Below, in pieces: positions 9,136 to 18,147 of a stretch of 64,000 nucleotides of DNA; positions within the stretch are counted from its first letter, which is position 1; each line of letters opens with the position of its first letter. The translations under genes and the position numbers were made by a program. The stretch is from assembly GCF_039529295.1 (NCBI RefSeq), contig NZ_BAAAMN010000026.1, positions 35,491 to 99,490 of the forward strand, read 5' to 3'. Source of the DNA: Yaniella flava. Its GTDB lineage: Bacteria; Actinomycetota; Actinomycetes; Actinomycetales; Micrococcaceae. The notes beneath the pieces were generated by a model. It searched no databases and was not told the origin of the DNA. It worked only from the letters and a program-made list of their open reading frames with translations.

Positions 9136-12100
9136 AGCAGGATGGGTTTGCCTGCCGTGGCGAATCGCTGGTCGTGTGTGACCATCACGGTGATCTTGTC
9201 GGCGAGTGCCTGTTTGAGATCGGCGATCAGCTCGGCTGCCTCATCCGCGCCCAGGTGTGCTGTTGGTTCGTCGAGCAGCACCACGTGAGCATCTGCCAGT
9301 AACGCTCTGGCGACTGCGACACGCTGACGCTGGCCACCGGAGATAAAGTGTCCCGATGGTCCCAACCGGGTGTCCAGTCCCTGTGGTGTTTGCGCAAGCC
9401 ATGCCGCGAGTCCGACTGTGTCAAGGACGTTGATCAGCTCGGTATCGGTTGGTCGGTGTGCTGGATCGCGGGCAAGCGCAAGATTGGAGCGCAGCGTGGA
9501 GTCGAACAGGTAGGCCTCTTGTGGACACCAGGCAACGTGTTGCAGGGCGGTATGTTGATCCTGCTCATGGGCAGTGACGCGGTAGGTGCCGGATGCGGGC
9601 TCCAAGAAACCAAGCAGTAGGGCCAGCAGGGTGGATTTACCAGCTCCTGACGGGCCGGTGACCACCACGAAGTCACCCGTGGTTGCCTCCATGGAGAGTC
9701 CATTGAGCACCGCTGGCCCGTATTGACCGTAGGATACGGTGACATCATCGAGCTCAACCGCTTCCACGCCTTCACTGTCACCTTGTTCGACTGTGACCCA
9801 CTGTGCCGTATGCTCAGCGCGTTCGTTCAACAGCGGCAGCAGTTTCCCCAGTTGGTGCGTGAGCGTACGAGATTCCTGCGCCGCCTGGCTAAACAGCCCG
9901 AACGGTTCTGCCATGGCCAGCATGAGCATGACCACCAGGGCGGTATTGGGCGCTGAGATGCCGTTGGTGATGCTGACCCACATCGTCTGGACGGCTGCCC
10001 AGCCAGCAATTAACGAGGTGAGCCCCTCGCCGAGTCCTGCGGCCAGTGCATTGCGCTTCAGCGGCGCGGTATTGCGTAGATCGGTTGCCACAAAATCGTT
10101 GGCAACACGGTTGCCCATACCATTGCCGGCAATATCCGCAGCCGAGCTAAACAATCGCGATGTGGAACGCACAAGACCGGTGCGGTGATCGGCCAAAGCC
10201 GTCGTGGTGTTCGCATCGACAATACGTACTACCAATGGCACCACCACGAACGCCGCGACCCCTGCGAGCGCTGCTGGCCACCAGGCACCAGGCGCCATAA
10301 ACGCAACAATGCCTGTGGCCGCAGCCCAGGTGATCACAGCAGCCGGTATCGGCACGATCACCCTCGGTACCGCATCACGTAACTGGTCCACATCCGAGAT
10401 GAGCACAGACAGTGCACCACCGGAGCGTGTCAGCTTATTCCATTGAGTCGCTTGGGAACCCAGCGCATCCCAGACCCGTAAGCGAATACGGTTTGCCCAG
10501 GACAATACGGCGTCATGAACGGCAAGACGTTCGGCATACCGAAATACTGCACGGCCAATACCAAAGAAACGCACCCCGACAATCACGGCGAGCAAATACA
10601 AGATGGGTGGTTCATAGGATGCTTGGACAATGAGCCACCCGGATATGGCAGACAACAACGCCGCTGCCAGAAGGGCTGCCACGGCCCACGCAATACCCCC
10701 GAGGAATTTTGGTTCCTTCAACGGCAGGAACCGAATCCAATCACGCAAGCGAACTTTTGCGACGGGTGGCTCTGGTGCAGCGTGCATCGCGTCCGACGCA
10801 GGCTTCGCCGGAGCCTGTGCATCATCGGCTGGAACCGTCGCGGCTTGTGTTGTCGCGACGGTGTTGCCAATCAGATGATCGGCGTCGCGGTGGATGAGAC
10901 GATCGTGTGATGCCACCAGCAACATCACCTCAAGATGCCGGCCATTTGGCAAATACCCGTGGGCAAGGTCTTTCAACACGCTACGAATTAACGATGCGGA
11001 CGCGGCATCCAGATGCGCCGTGGGCTCATCCAGAACCACGAGCCATGCACCAGCTGTACCCTCGGTGACACTGGCCGACAACAACCGCGCCAGCACCCTG
11101 GCAAAACCAAGACGGCGCCGCTCCCCCGGGGATAATTCATCAATGTGACGGTCTTGCATGTTCGGCAAGCCTGCGTGTTCCAGTGCCGATTGTGTCAGCT
11201 TGGCAATCTCGCCAGCGAGTTCGACGGCGGCAGGCTCGTCGACCGTACTGCGGATCACCAGCTCCAGTTCGTCAGCCACTGTCTGCGCTACGAATGTAGG
11301 ATGCTGACTCAAATAGGCGATACGACGTGATCTAAGACCTGACACGCTGCCAGTAAAGACGGCTTCACCGTCGGCCAGCAGCCCGGCCGTCGCAGCCAAC
11401 AGTGTCGATTTGCCGGAACCTGACGAGCTACCAAGCACGGTGAACTGTCCGGGGTACATGGTCAGTGAAAAATCTTCGAGGACTGGTTCCAACACTTCCA
11501 CCTCGTACTGGGGCAGATAGTCTTCGTCAGTTTCCCCTTCCGTCTGTGCCGCAGCCTTCTGAGCTTGCGCGAACTGCTCGGGAGTCAGATATTCAGGGCC
11601 TGTGTATTTTTCCTCAGGAATCTCGTGCAGTGCCTTGTAGCTGATCGTGACGTTGTTGAAGGCCACCACATCATCCGTAGCGTCATCAGTGTCCAAACCG
11701 GTGGCCATGGTTTGGGGTACGGGCTGATTGATCTGTGCTTTGGCACGTTTCAGTGCGGCAATCCCATCTTCTGAAGCGTGGAATGCCGAGCCGATATCGC
11801 GGAAGGGCAAATACACTTCAGCCGCTAGGGTCAAGACCATAATGCCGGCGTAGAGCTCCATGGAACCGTTGACGAGGCGAACGCCGATAAACACGGCAAT
11901 AATGGCCACCGACAATGTGGAAATGAGTTCGAGCGCGAGACCGGACATGAATGCTGCTTTGAGTGTGTTCATGGTCGTTTTTTGATAGTCGTCGGAAACC
12001 TCTTGTAAGGCTTTGCGTTGCACCCCGGCACGGCGTAGTCCAATAAGGACGGGCAGGCCGCGGGCCAACTCCAACAGGTGGTGCGATAATTTGTTGAGCC

Positions 12101-12743
12101 CACTGGCCGCTTCATCGACCCGGTGTTCTGTGAAGCGGCCAATCAAGATCATAAACATTGGGATCAGCGGGATGGTCAGCACCAGTACAGCCGCACTGAC
12201 CCAATCGTGGAACAAAATCCAGACGCCCAACCCCAGTGGGATGACGATTGCAGAGACCAACGAGGGTAAAAAGTCGGTGTAGTAGTCGTCGAGACCATCC
12301 AGACCGTTGGAGGCCAGCACGGTGTCTTGGCCGGCTCGTTCTGCATGCGCGCCAGCAGCAGCAAGCCGGTGTCGAACAAGTTGTTCTCGCAGATGTTCTT
12401 TCTCCCCCAGCGCTGCCCGCGTCGCGAAGACCTGCTGGCCCCATTGGGCTGCACCACGCAGTATCGCACCACCAAAGCCCAACGCCAAGGTGATTATAAA
12501 CTCGGTACTGGTGGCATACTCCACGAGCGATTCAATGAGCCCCGGTGCCGTTCGCGGTGAGTTGAATAGCAACTGCAACAATTGTGCTGCGTCAGAAGCC
12601 GGCAGTGCAGCAGATAAATGAGCGATGCCTCTGGCCAATGACGTCGCGATGAGTATCCAACCGACGAGTTTAGCCACGGCGAGAAAACCGAGCCCGACCA
12701 AGGCTCGACGGCCGACTGTCGATGTGGGGAGTTCAGGGATCAA
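9132..12743 (-). CDS. cydDC: CydD-CydC fusion, heterodimeric ABC exporter for cytochrome bd assembly
   Basis: A single 1203-residue chain carries both halves of the CydDC exporter, which moves cysteine and glutathione across the membrane and is needed for cytochrome bd maturation. The CydD half has six predicted membrane helices (about 20-330), Walker A GSSSGSGKST near 436, signature SPGERRRLG and Walker B VVLDEPTAHL. The CydC half begins near residue 664 with another membrane domain, then GPSGAGKST near 1030, SGGQRQRVAVARALL and VLLDEPTAHL. Between the first membrane domain and its ATPase there is an acidic insert of about 50 residues (about 366-420), longer than usual. It starts at a TTG that overlaps the cydB stop (TTGA), implying translational coupling. 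Fused cydDC genes are known in actinobacteria. Confidence 0.92.
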   Translation of the reverse strand: MIPELPTSTVGRRALVGLGFLAVAKLVGWILIATSLARGIAHLSAALPASDAAQLLQLLFNSPRTAPGLIESLVEYATSTEFIITLALGFGGAILRGAAQWGQQVFATRAALGEKEHLREQLVRHRLAAAGAHAERAGQDTVLASNGLDGLDDYYTDFLPSLVSAIVIPLGLGVWILFHDWVSAAVLVLTIPLIPMFMILIGRFTEHRVDEAASGLNKLSHHLLELARGLPVLIGLRRAGVQRKALQEVSDDYQKTTMNTLKAAFMSGLALELISTLSVAIIAVFIGVRLVNGSMELYAGIMVLTLAAEVYLPFRDIGSAFHASEDGIAALKRAKAQINQPVPQTMATGLDTDDATDDVVAFNNVTISYKALHEIPEEKYTGPEYLTPEQFAQAQKAAAQTEGETDEDYLPQYEVEVLEPVLEDFSLTMYPGQFTVLGSSSGSGKSTLLAATAGLLADGEAVFTGSVSGLRSRRIAYLSQHPTFVAQTVADELELVIRSTVDEPAAVELAGEIAKLTQSALEHAGLPNMQDRHIDELSPGERRRLGFARVLARLLSASVTEGTAGAWLVVLDEPTAHLDAASASLIRSVLKDLAHGYLPNGRHLEVMLLVASHDRLIHRDADHLIGNTVATTQAATVPADDAQAPAKPASDAMHAAPEPPVAKVRLRDWIRFLPLKEPKFLGGIAWAVAALLAAALLSAISGWLIVQASYEPPILYLLAVIVGVRFFGIGRAVFRYAERLAVHDAVLSWANRIRLRVWDALGSQATQWNKLTRSGGALSVLISDVDQLRDAVPRVIVPIPAAVITWAAATGIVAFMAPGAWWPAALAGVAAFVVVPLVVRIVDANTTTALADHRTGLVRSTSRLFSSAADIAGNGMGNRVANDFVATDLRNTAPLKRNALAAGLGEGLTSLIAGWAAVQTMWVSITNGISAPNTALVVMLMLAMAEPFGLFSQAAQESRTLTHQLGKLLPLLNERAEHTAQWVTVEQGDSEGVEAVELDDVTVSYGQYGPAVLNGLSMEATTGDFVVVTGPSGAGKSTLLALLLGFLEPASGTYRVTAHEQDQHTALQHVAWCPQEAYLFDSTLRSNLALARDPAHRPTDTELINVLDTVGLAAWLAQTPQGLDTRLGPSGHFISGGQRQRVAVARALLADAHVVLLDEPTAHLGADEAAELIADLKQALADKITVMVTHDQRFATAGKPILL

Positions 12744-13759
12744 ACTGGCGTCACCACAGCGGATTCAGGAATATGGTGTTCCCCTAGGCGCTGACGGAAC
12801 ATCCAATAACTCCATGCGCTGTAGGCCAGCACCAACGGCAAGAAGATCGCGGTCACCACGGCCATGATACTCAGCGTGTACTCCGACGACGACGAGCTCG
12901 TCACCGTCAGGTTATAAGCTTCATCGAGGGTGGAGGGCAGGACGTTTGGGTACAACGAGACGAAGATGGCCCCGACTCCGAAGACGATAAATATCACCAT
13001 GCCGGTAAATGTCAGGCCTTCCATCCGACGTGCGGAGCACGCCCAAGCCAAAACCAGTCCAAGGACCGCGACCGCCAACATTGCCCACGACATGACTTTC
13101 GGATAGCGAAGTACAACCAGCACCGCCCATAGTGCCGCAGGCAGTAGATAGATGGGCAAATACCGTCGAAGTTGCCTATTGCCCGCCTCGCGTGGTGCGC
13201 CCAGGGTTTTCAGCGACAAAAACGCCCATCCCTGGGCCAAGGAGATGCCGACAACGGCCAGTCCACCCAGGATGGCCCAGCCGTTGAGCCACGCGAACGG
13301 TCCGCCGACCCGGTCGCCAAATTCGTCCAGCGGGAGCCCCGTGGTCGTCAAGGCAAGCATCGCACCGATAGCAAATGCTGCCACGAAGGACCCGCCGGCC
13401 ATCGCCCAGGTCCAGAGGTTGCGTGTCATTTGGCTCTGGGCCTTGCCACGGTATTCGATGGACACTGCACGCAGGATAAGCGCCACTAATGCCAGTGTCA
13501 GCGGGATGTAGAGCCCGGCAAACATCGAAGCGTACCAGTGTGGAAATGCCGCGAAGGTTGCTCCGGCTGCGGTGACCAGCCAGACTTCATTGCCATCCCA
13601 GACGGGCCCGATGGAATTGAGTAGTACGCGGCGTTGGGATTCGTTTTTTGCCCACCCGGTCATCAGCATGCCGACACCGAGGTCGAAACCGTCGAGGACG
13701 AGGTAGCCGATCCACAGCACAGCAATGAGGATGAACCACAACGTTGGAAGAAACTCCAT
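12740..13759 (-). CDS. cydB: Cytochrome bd ubiquinol/menaquinol oxidase subunit II
   Basis: CydB is the second structural subunit of the high-affinity cytochrome bd oxidase in the cytoplasmic membrane. The 339-residue sequence opens with the family hallmark LWFILIAVLWIGYLVLDGFDLGVGML and GPVWDGNEVWLV, and has eight or nine hydrophobic segments. It lies 41 bp after cydA and its stop overlaps the cydDC start, so cydA-cydB-cydDC form one operon. Confidence 0.95.
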   Translation of the reverse strand: MEFLPTLWFILIAVLWIGYLVLDGFDLGVGMLMTGWAKNESQRRVLLNSIGPVWDGNEVWLVTAAGATFAAFPHWYASMFAGLYIPLTLALVALILRAVSIEYRGKAQSQMTRNLWTWAMAGGSFVAAFAIGAMLALTTTGLPLDEFGDRVGGPFAWLNGWAILGGLAVVGISLAQGWAFLSLKTLGAPREAGNRQLRRYLPIYLLPAALWAVLVVLRYPKVMSWAMLAVAVLGLVLAWACSARRMEGLTFTGMVIFIVFGVGAIFVSLYPNVLPSTLDEAYNLTVTSSSSSEYTLSIMAVVTAIFLPLVLAYSAWSYWMFRQRLGEHHIPESAVVTPV

Positions 13760-13800
13760 GATGGCGTTTTACCTTTCTGTTCCTGTTGCTCTCCACCGCA

Positions 13801-15381
13801 TTAGTACGCGAAGGACAACACGTCTGAGGATGGTTTGTCGTGGTCGTCGTCATCGTCTTCATCTGCCAACAGCTCCGGCATTCCGGCGGGGTGACCACCT
13901 CTGATGTAGCGGACCAGCAGCACGATTTCGACCACCAATAGCAAGGCATAGATCAGCGTCAGGGCAACCAACGAGAAGATGATTTCTTCGCCGGAGACGC
14001 CCGGGGAGACCGCGGCGGCGGTAAATTGCCAGACCTGGTCGACTCCGGCGAGGTCAAGGTTCGGGGCGACGGTGAAGGGCTGTCGGCCCATCTCCGTGAA
14101 CACCCAACCCGCTGAGTTTGCGGCAAACGGCGCGAGTATCGATAGCCAGGCCATGTTCATCAGTGTCTTATCATGTGGCACCGTCCCCTTGCGTCCAATC
14201 CACAGACCGATGCCAGCCGCCAAGGCAGCAATACCGCCAAAGGTGATCATGGCTCGAAAGCCCCAGTAGGTAACTTCCATAATGGGCAGATATTCGATTT
14301 CGGAACCGGCGCGTTCGCCATAGCGTGGATCGTCTGGCAAATGCGTCCCAAATTGCTCTTCATATTCCGGTATCAAGCTATTGACGCCTTCCACCGGAGT
14401 GGAAAAGTCGTTATGCGCCAAGAAGGAGAGCAGACCTGGAATTTCGAAAACCCCCACGACATCGTCGCAGGTTGTGGCACCTTCACCATCGCGGCCGGCC
14501 ACCGACAAGACAGAAAAGCCGGTGCCGTCGTGACACGCAGCTTCGGCTGCGGCCATTTTGAGGGGTTGCTGTTCAATCATCATTTGTGCCTGGGCGTGAC
14601 CAGTAAATGCTGTTCCGAGAAACGCGACGATGGCCACCCAGCCGCCCCATCGGAAGGAGGACCGCCATCCTTTGTAGTCGATTTCGTCGCGACCTTTCGA
14701 CCCGTTAGAGCCAACGACGACGTAACCGTTGTCGTCTACGGTATCGATGCCTTCTTTGCGTCGCTTCCACAGGTGATACCACGCAATACCAAGCAGCATC
14801 GACCCCGCGACGGCCAGAGCACCGAAGATGGTGTGCGGAAAGTGCACGAGCAGCGTGGGGTTGGTCATGACCGCCCAAAAATCGACCATCTGTGCGCGAC
14901 CATCGACAAATTCCACACCGACCGGATGTTGCATGAACGAATTGGCAGCGAGGATAAAGTACGCAGAGACGACTGATCCGATCACTGCCAGCCACAGTAC
15001 AGTTAAGTGTACCCGTGGGCGCACGCGTCCCCAACCGAAGACCCAAACACCGATAAATACGGATTCAAGGAAGAACGCAATGAGGGCTTCCATGGCCAAC
15101 GGGGCACCAAAGACATCGCCGACGAACCGAGAGTACTCGCTCCAGGCCATACCGAACTGGAACTCTTGAACCAAGCCTGTGGCAACACCCATGATGAAGT
15201 TAATCATGAAGATCTTGCCCCAGAATTTCGTCATTCGCAGGTACTGTTCTTTACCGGTTCGATGCCAGGCGGTCTGCATTGTCGCCAGGACAATCCCCAA
15301 ACCAATGGTGAGTGGCACCATGAGAAAATGATAGACAGTGGTAATCCCAAACTGCCACCGGGCAACCTCAAGAGGATCCAT
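13801..15381 (-). CDS. cydA: Cytochrome bd ubiquinol/menaquinol oxidase subunit I
   Basis: CydA binds hemes b558, b595 and d and oxidises quinol while reducing oxygen. The 526-residue protein begins MDPLEVARWQFGITTVYHFLM, where the conserved histidine is an expected heme ligand. It contains the quinol-side motif MGRQPF (GRQPW in many homologues) and multiple membrane helices. The C-terminal tail is rich in Asp. I place the start at ATG 15381, because GGAGGGA lies seven bases upstream and the family start fits; an upstream in-frame ATG at 15426 would add 15 unconserved residues. Its promoter carries two inverted repeats facing the blaI gene. Confidence 0.95.
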   Translation of the reverse strand: MDPLEVARWQFGITTVYHFLMVPLTIGLGIVLATMQTAWHRTGKEQYLRMTKFWGKIFMINFIMGVATGLVQEFQFGMAWSEYSRFVGDVFGAPLAMEALIAFFLESVFIGVWVFGWGRVRPRVHLTVLWLAVIGSVVSAYFILAANSFMQHPVGVEFVDGRAQMVDFWAVMTNPTLLVHFPHTIFGALAVAGSMLLGIAWYHLWKRRKEGIDTVDDNGYVVVGSNGSKGRDEIDYKGWRSSFRWGGWVAIVAFLGTAFTGHAQAQMMIEQQPLKMAAAEAACHDGTGFSVLSVAGRDGEGATTCDDVVGVFEIPGLLSFLAHNDFSTPVEGVNSLIPEYEEQFGTHLPDDPRYGERAGSEIEYLPIMEVTYWGFRAMITFGGIAALAAGIGLWIGRKGTVPHDKTLMNMAWLSILAPFAANSAGWVFTEMGRQPFTVAPNLDLAGVDQVWQFTAAAVSPGVSGEEIIFSLVALTLIYALLLVVEIVLLVRYIRGGHPAGMPELLADEDDDDDHDKPSSDVLSFAY

Positions 15382-15447
15382 GAAGGGTCCCTCCTCACCA
15401 GCGCGTTCAACGCCGATGCTCGACATTCATCGTCGCGACACACATAC

Positions 15448-15464
15448 TTCTACACGACGTAGAA
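15448..15464. promoter_or_regulatory. Operator 1, inverted repeat in the cydA-blaI region
   Basis: TTCTAC-N5-GTAGAA is a perfect 6 bp inverted repeat. It starts four bases downstream of the predicted cydA -10 box, where a bound dimer would block transcription initiation. Size and TAC/GTA core resemble operators of BlaI/MecI/CopY repressors; the assignment to the neighbouring BlaI is inference. Confidence 0.65.
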
Positions 15465-15467
15465 CTC

Positions 15468-15496
15468 ATCTTACCCACACTTCTACGCAATGTAAA
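15468..15496 (-). promoter_or_regulatory. Predicted cydA promoter
   Basis: Read on the minus strand, TTTACA (15496-15491) is followed after exactly 17 bases by TAAGAT (15473-15468), a good sigma-A type promoter pointing into cydA. The -35 box lies inside operator 2, and operator 1 starts just past the -10. Confidence 0.6.
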
Positions 15497-15497
15497 A
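15481..15497. promoter_or_regulatory. Operator 2, inverted repeat in the cydA-blaI region
   Basis: TTCTAC-N5-GTAAAA repeats operator 1 with two mismatches in its right half. The two copies are 33 bp apart, three helical turns, so repressor dimers would sit on the same DNA face. It covers the cydA -35 box and lies about 20 bp upstream of TAGAAT (15516-15521), a possible -10 for blaI. Confidence 0.6.
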
Positions 15498-15542
15498 ATT
15501 CAGACTGGCTCGCGCTAGAATAACTATTCAACAGATACCGAC

Positions 15543-15959
15543 TTGCTGAGTATCGCGTCAGCCACTCACACCACGCGAAGACTCTTGAACGAAGAAGGGG
15601 CCGCATTGGGCGAACTCGAACAGGCGATCATGGAACTCCTCTGGGATTCAGCACAAGCGCTGACCGCAAACGAAGTGCGTGATACGTTGGCTGCCCGCCA
15701 GGACAGTGAACCGGCCATCACCACCGTGCTCACGGTGCTTGGACGCCTCAACAAAAAAGGGTTTGTCACCAAGGACTCGTCCCGACGCCCGCATGAGTTC
15801 ACTGCAACGACCAGCCGCGAAGAACACACTGTGCAACTGCTCAATGATGTCCTCGGATCGGCCGTCGATAAGCACGCCGTCTTAGCGCGTTTCATCGGCG
15901 GCATTGACGCCACTGATGCACAGCAAGTGCAACGTCTCCTACAGTCTCGCGACATTTAG
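15543..15959 (+). CDS. BlaI/MecI/CopY family transcriptional repressor
   Basis: A winged-helix repressor of the BlaI family. LGELEQAIMELLWDS and LTANEVRDTLAARQ form the first helices, and AITTVLTVLGRLNKKGFV is the recognition helix and wing; a short C-terminal dimerisation helix region follows. The 138-residue reading starts at a TTG with no ribosome site. A TTG at 15606, five bases after GAAGGGG, would give 117 residues beginning at GELEQ and may be the real start. It diverges from cydA and is followed 21 bp later by an M56 peptidase, the classical repressor/protease pair. The two inverted repeats between it and cydA are its likely binding sites. Confidence 0.88.
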   Translation: MLSIASATHTTRRLLNEEGAALGELEQAIMELLWDSAQALTANEVRDTLAARQDSEPAITTVLTVLGRLNKKGFVTKDSSRRPHEFTATTSREEHTVQLLNDVLGSAVDKHAVLARFIGGIDATDAQQVQRLLQSRDI

Positions 15960-15980
15960 GGCTGCCATGCACGGAGGCAT

Positions 15981-16952
15981 ATGCTGACCCCGTATCTGCT
16001 TGCACTGCTTGCCGTGTTACTCGCGTGGCCTGTGCCGATGTGGCTACAACGCGCGAAGTGGCCATCACGCGCGCCCGGGGCCACGTTAGTCCTGTGGCAA
16101 GCAATTGGCCTGAGTGGCGGTCTCGCACTGGTGAGCGCTCCGCTGACCTGGGGATTGCAGCCCTTTGGAAGTGGCATTCTGACCGCAGGCAGCAAATTGC
16201 TGCAGGTTCTTCTCAGCGATGGGATAGCAGGGGTCTTCAACGACCCCCGCTGGGAACCACTTGGGTTGGCCGCTGTCACCCTGAGTGGCATACTTTTTGG
16301 TCACCTGACCCTCGTGCTGCTCCACACGGCTTTTACGACCTTTCGCCAGCGGAAAAAACACCGAGAATTCGTGGAACTGCTCTCTGCTTCCCTCCAAGAA
16401 CATGACCACGGATTAGATCAGACTTCACAGACGGCCAACAACACTCGTGTACTACCGGTTGAGCACCCGTTGGCGTATTGTCTTCCCGCGGCCCAACAAT
16501 CCATCACCGTCGTGTCGCGGGGTTTATTGAACCAGTTGTCCGCAGAGCAACTGTCTGCGGTGTTGACACATGAATCCGCCCACCTCACTCAACGCCACGA
16601 CCTTTTGCGGCTGGTGTTCCAAGCCTGGCACAAAGCAGTGCCATGGTTTCCTGCCACCAGCGTCGCCGTTGACGAAGTCACCGAGTTGACCGAAATCATG
16701 GCCGACGACGTCGCCCTGACACAGCATCAAACCCGTGATCTTACCTCTGCGTTGGCCCATACCTTAGAACAACAAGCACAAGATACCGGTCAGCAGATGG
16801 CGCCCCATCACCAACACCCCGCACAGGTCGCGTCACGGCGTTTAAGACGACTCATTGGACCAAGAAGACCGCTGGGTTCATGTAGAGTTAGCCTGGTTAT
16901 AATCCTGTCTGGTCTCCTCGTGATCGGGCCTGCGTTCATCAGTCTGGTGTGA
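15981..16952 (+). CDS. M56 family membrane metallopeptidase (BlaR1/MecR1-like)
   Basis: A 323-residue membrane protein with hydrophobic segments at the N-terminus (LLALLAVLLAWPVPMWL), near residues 30-55 and 95-115, and at the C-terminus (VSLVIILSGLLVIGPAFISL). The zinc site is HESAH in LTHESAHLTQRHDLLRL, followed by an acidic ligand region (EITEIMADDVAL-like). GGAGG lies just before the ATG. Unlike BlaR1 it has no penicillin-binding sensor domain, so its signal is unknown. In paired systems such proteases cleave or trigger removal of the BlaI repressor, and the adjacent blaI gene fits that role. Confidence 0.85.
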   Translation: MLTPYLLALLAVLLAWPVPMWLQRAKWPSRAPGATLVLWQAIGLSGGLALVSAPLTWGLQPFGSGILTAGSKLLQVLLSDGIAGVFNDPRWEPLGLAAVTLSGILFGHLTLVLLHTAFTTFRQRKKHREFVELLSASLQEHDHGLDQTSQTANNTRVLPVEHPLAYCLPAAQQSITVVSRGLLNQLSAEQLSAVLTHESAHLTQRHDLLRLVFQAWHKAVPWFPATSVAVDEVTELTEIMADDVALTQHQTRDLTSALAHTLEQQAQDTGQQMAPHHQHPAQVASRRLRRLIGPRRPLGSCRVSLVIILSGLLVIGPAFISLV

Positions 16953-17124
16953 GCCCGCCAGAGCAAGAGTCCACTCAGGGCGAAACTATGCTGGGAGGAT
17001 ACGATCTGTACCTCGAATCGCGTGACTGCAAAAACCGCGCTAGGCTGGGTCGTTATGACAAGTCAAGTAATTGGAGCATAGCTACCAATTGTGAACGCGA
17101 ATAAACAGAAATGGACAGTCCAAC

Positions 17125-18147
17125 GTGAGTTCTAATGCGGTTTCAATTCACCACAACGCGGCATTACTTTCTGTGGTAGAAGTGACCGCTCCGGTGGAAG
17201 TCACCTCTGACATGATCGACGATCGACTCGCATCCGTACTCAAACGTCTGCGTCTCCCCAATCGTCTCCTGCAACGTGTCGCTGGCGTTCGTGCACGACG
17301 TATGTGGGAAGACCCGCAAGATTACGTAGCTGGCGCGGCCCAGGCCGGCGTAAAAGCCCTGGCCGAAGCCGGTATTGCCCCGGATGCTGTGGGGCTACTC
17401 ATCAACACCTCGGTCACCCGAACCGAACTAGAGCCTGCCGTTTCTGTACAGATCCATGACTCGATGGGTCTGGCCCCATCGGCTACCAATTTCGATATCA
17501 CCAATGCGTGCCTCGGGTTTGTCAACGGCATGGATCTTGCCTCAACGCTCATTGATGCAGGCCAGATCGACTACGCCGTCGTCGTGGCTGGTGAAGATGC
17601 GAAACAAGTTCAAGAATCCACCCTACGCAACCTGTTGTCGGATAAAACCACCCGCGACAATTTCATGCAGCAGTTTGCTTCCTTGACGCTGGGGTCGGGT
17701 GCTGCAGCAGCCGTCCTTGGACGAGCAGATAAGCATCCTGAAGGCCACCGCATTCTGCGAGGCGTCACCCGTGCAGGAACGCAACATCACCAGTTGTGCC
17801 AGGGTGGCCACAACGGTATGTACACCGATTCTGCTGGGTTATTAGAAAATGGGCTGGAATTGGTCATGGACACTTGGAACGATACCCCAGCCGACTGGAA
17901 CTGGCGCAGCATGGATCGCTACATCACCCACCAGGTCTCCCAAATGCACACCGATGCCATCATTAAATCTGCCGGCATCGACCGCAAAAAGATACCCACA
18001 ACGTTCCCTGAGCTGGGCAATATCGGCCCAGCTGCCCTCCCCATCACGCTCGCGCGTGAGTTGGATTCACTCACAGTCGGTGACCGGGTGCTCACGATGG
18101 GAGTCGGCTCCGGTTTGAACGTCGCAATGCTAGAAATAGAGTGGTGA
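17125..18147 (+). CDS. oleA: OleA, acyl-CoA head-to-head condensing thiolase
   Basis: OleA joins two fatty acyl-CoA molecules head to head to a beta-keto acid, the first step of long-chain alkene synthesis. This 340-residue thiolase-fold protein (3-oxoacyl-ACP synthase III-like) has the triad Cys129 (TNACLGF), His269 (YITHQVSQ) and Asn299 (GNIGPAA). Plain FabH is excluded mainly by context: the next two genes encode an OleB-OleC fusion and OleD. It starts at GTG with only a weak upstream site. Its stop overlaps the next start (GTGA). The 170 bp before it hold no promoter that I would defend. Confidence 0.92.
   Translation: MSSNAVSIHHNAALLSVVEVTAPVEVTSDMIDDRLASVLKRLRLPNRLLQRVAGVRARRMWEDPQDYVAGAAQAGVKALAEAGIAPDAVGLLINTSVTRTELEPAVSVQIHDSMGLAPSATNFDITNACLGFVNGMDLASTLIDAGQIDYAVVVAGEDAKQVQESTLRNLLSDKTTRDNFMQQFASLTLGSGAAAAVLGRADKHPEGHRILRGVTRAGTQHHQLCQGGHNGMYTDSAGLLENGLELVMDTWNDTPADWNWRSMDRYITHQVSQMHTDAIIKSAGIDRKKIPTTFPELGNIGPAALPITLARELDSLTVGDRVLTMGVGSGLNVAMLEIEW

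Noticed and set aside
14173..14976. A 267-codon open frame antisense to cydA
   Set aside because: Composition follows the reversed cydA codons, and cydA motifs are clear on the other strand.
15981..16952. A BlaR1/MecR1 beta-lactam sensor
   Set aside because: The chain ends after the peptidase and a terminal helix; no penicillin-binding domain and no beta-lactamase gene are present.
17125..18147. Fatty-acid FabH instead of OleA
   Set aside because: The overlapping OleBC and OleD genes and absence of other fatty-acid synthase genes fit olefin synthesis much better.
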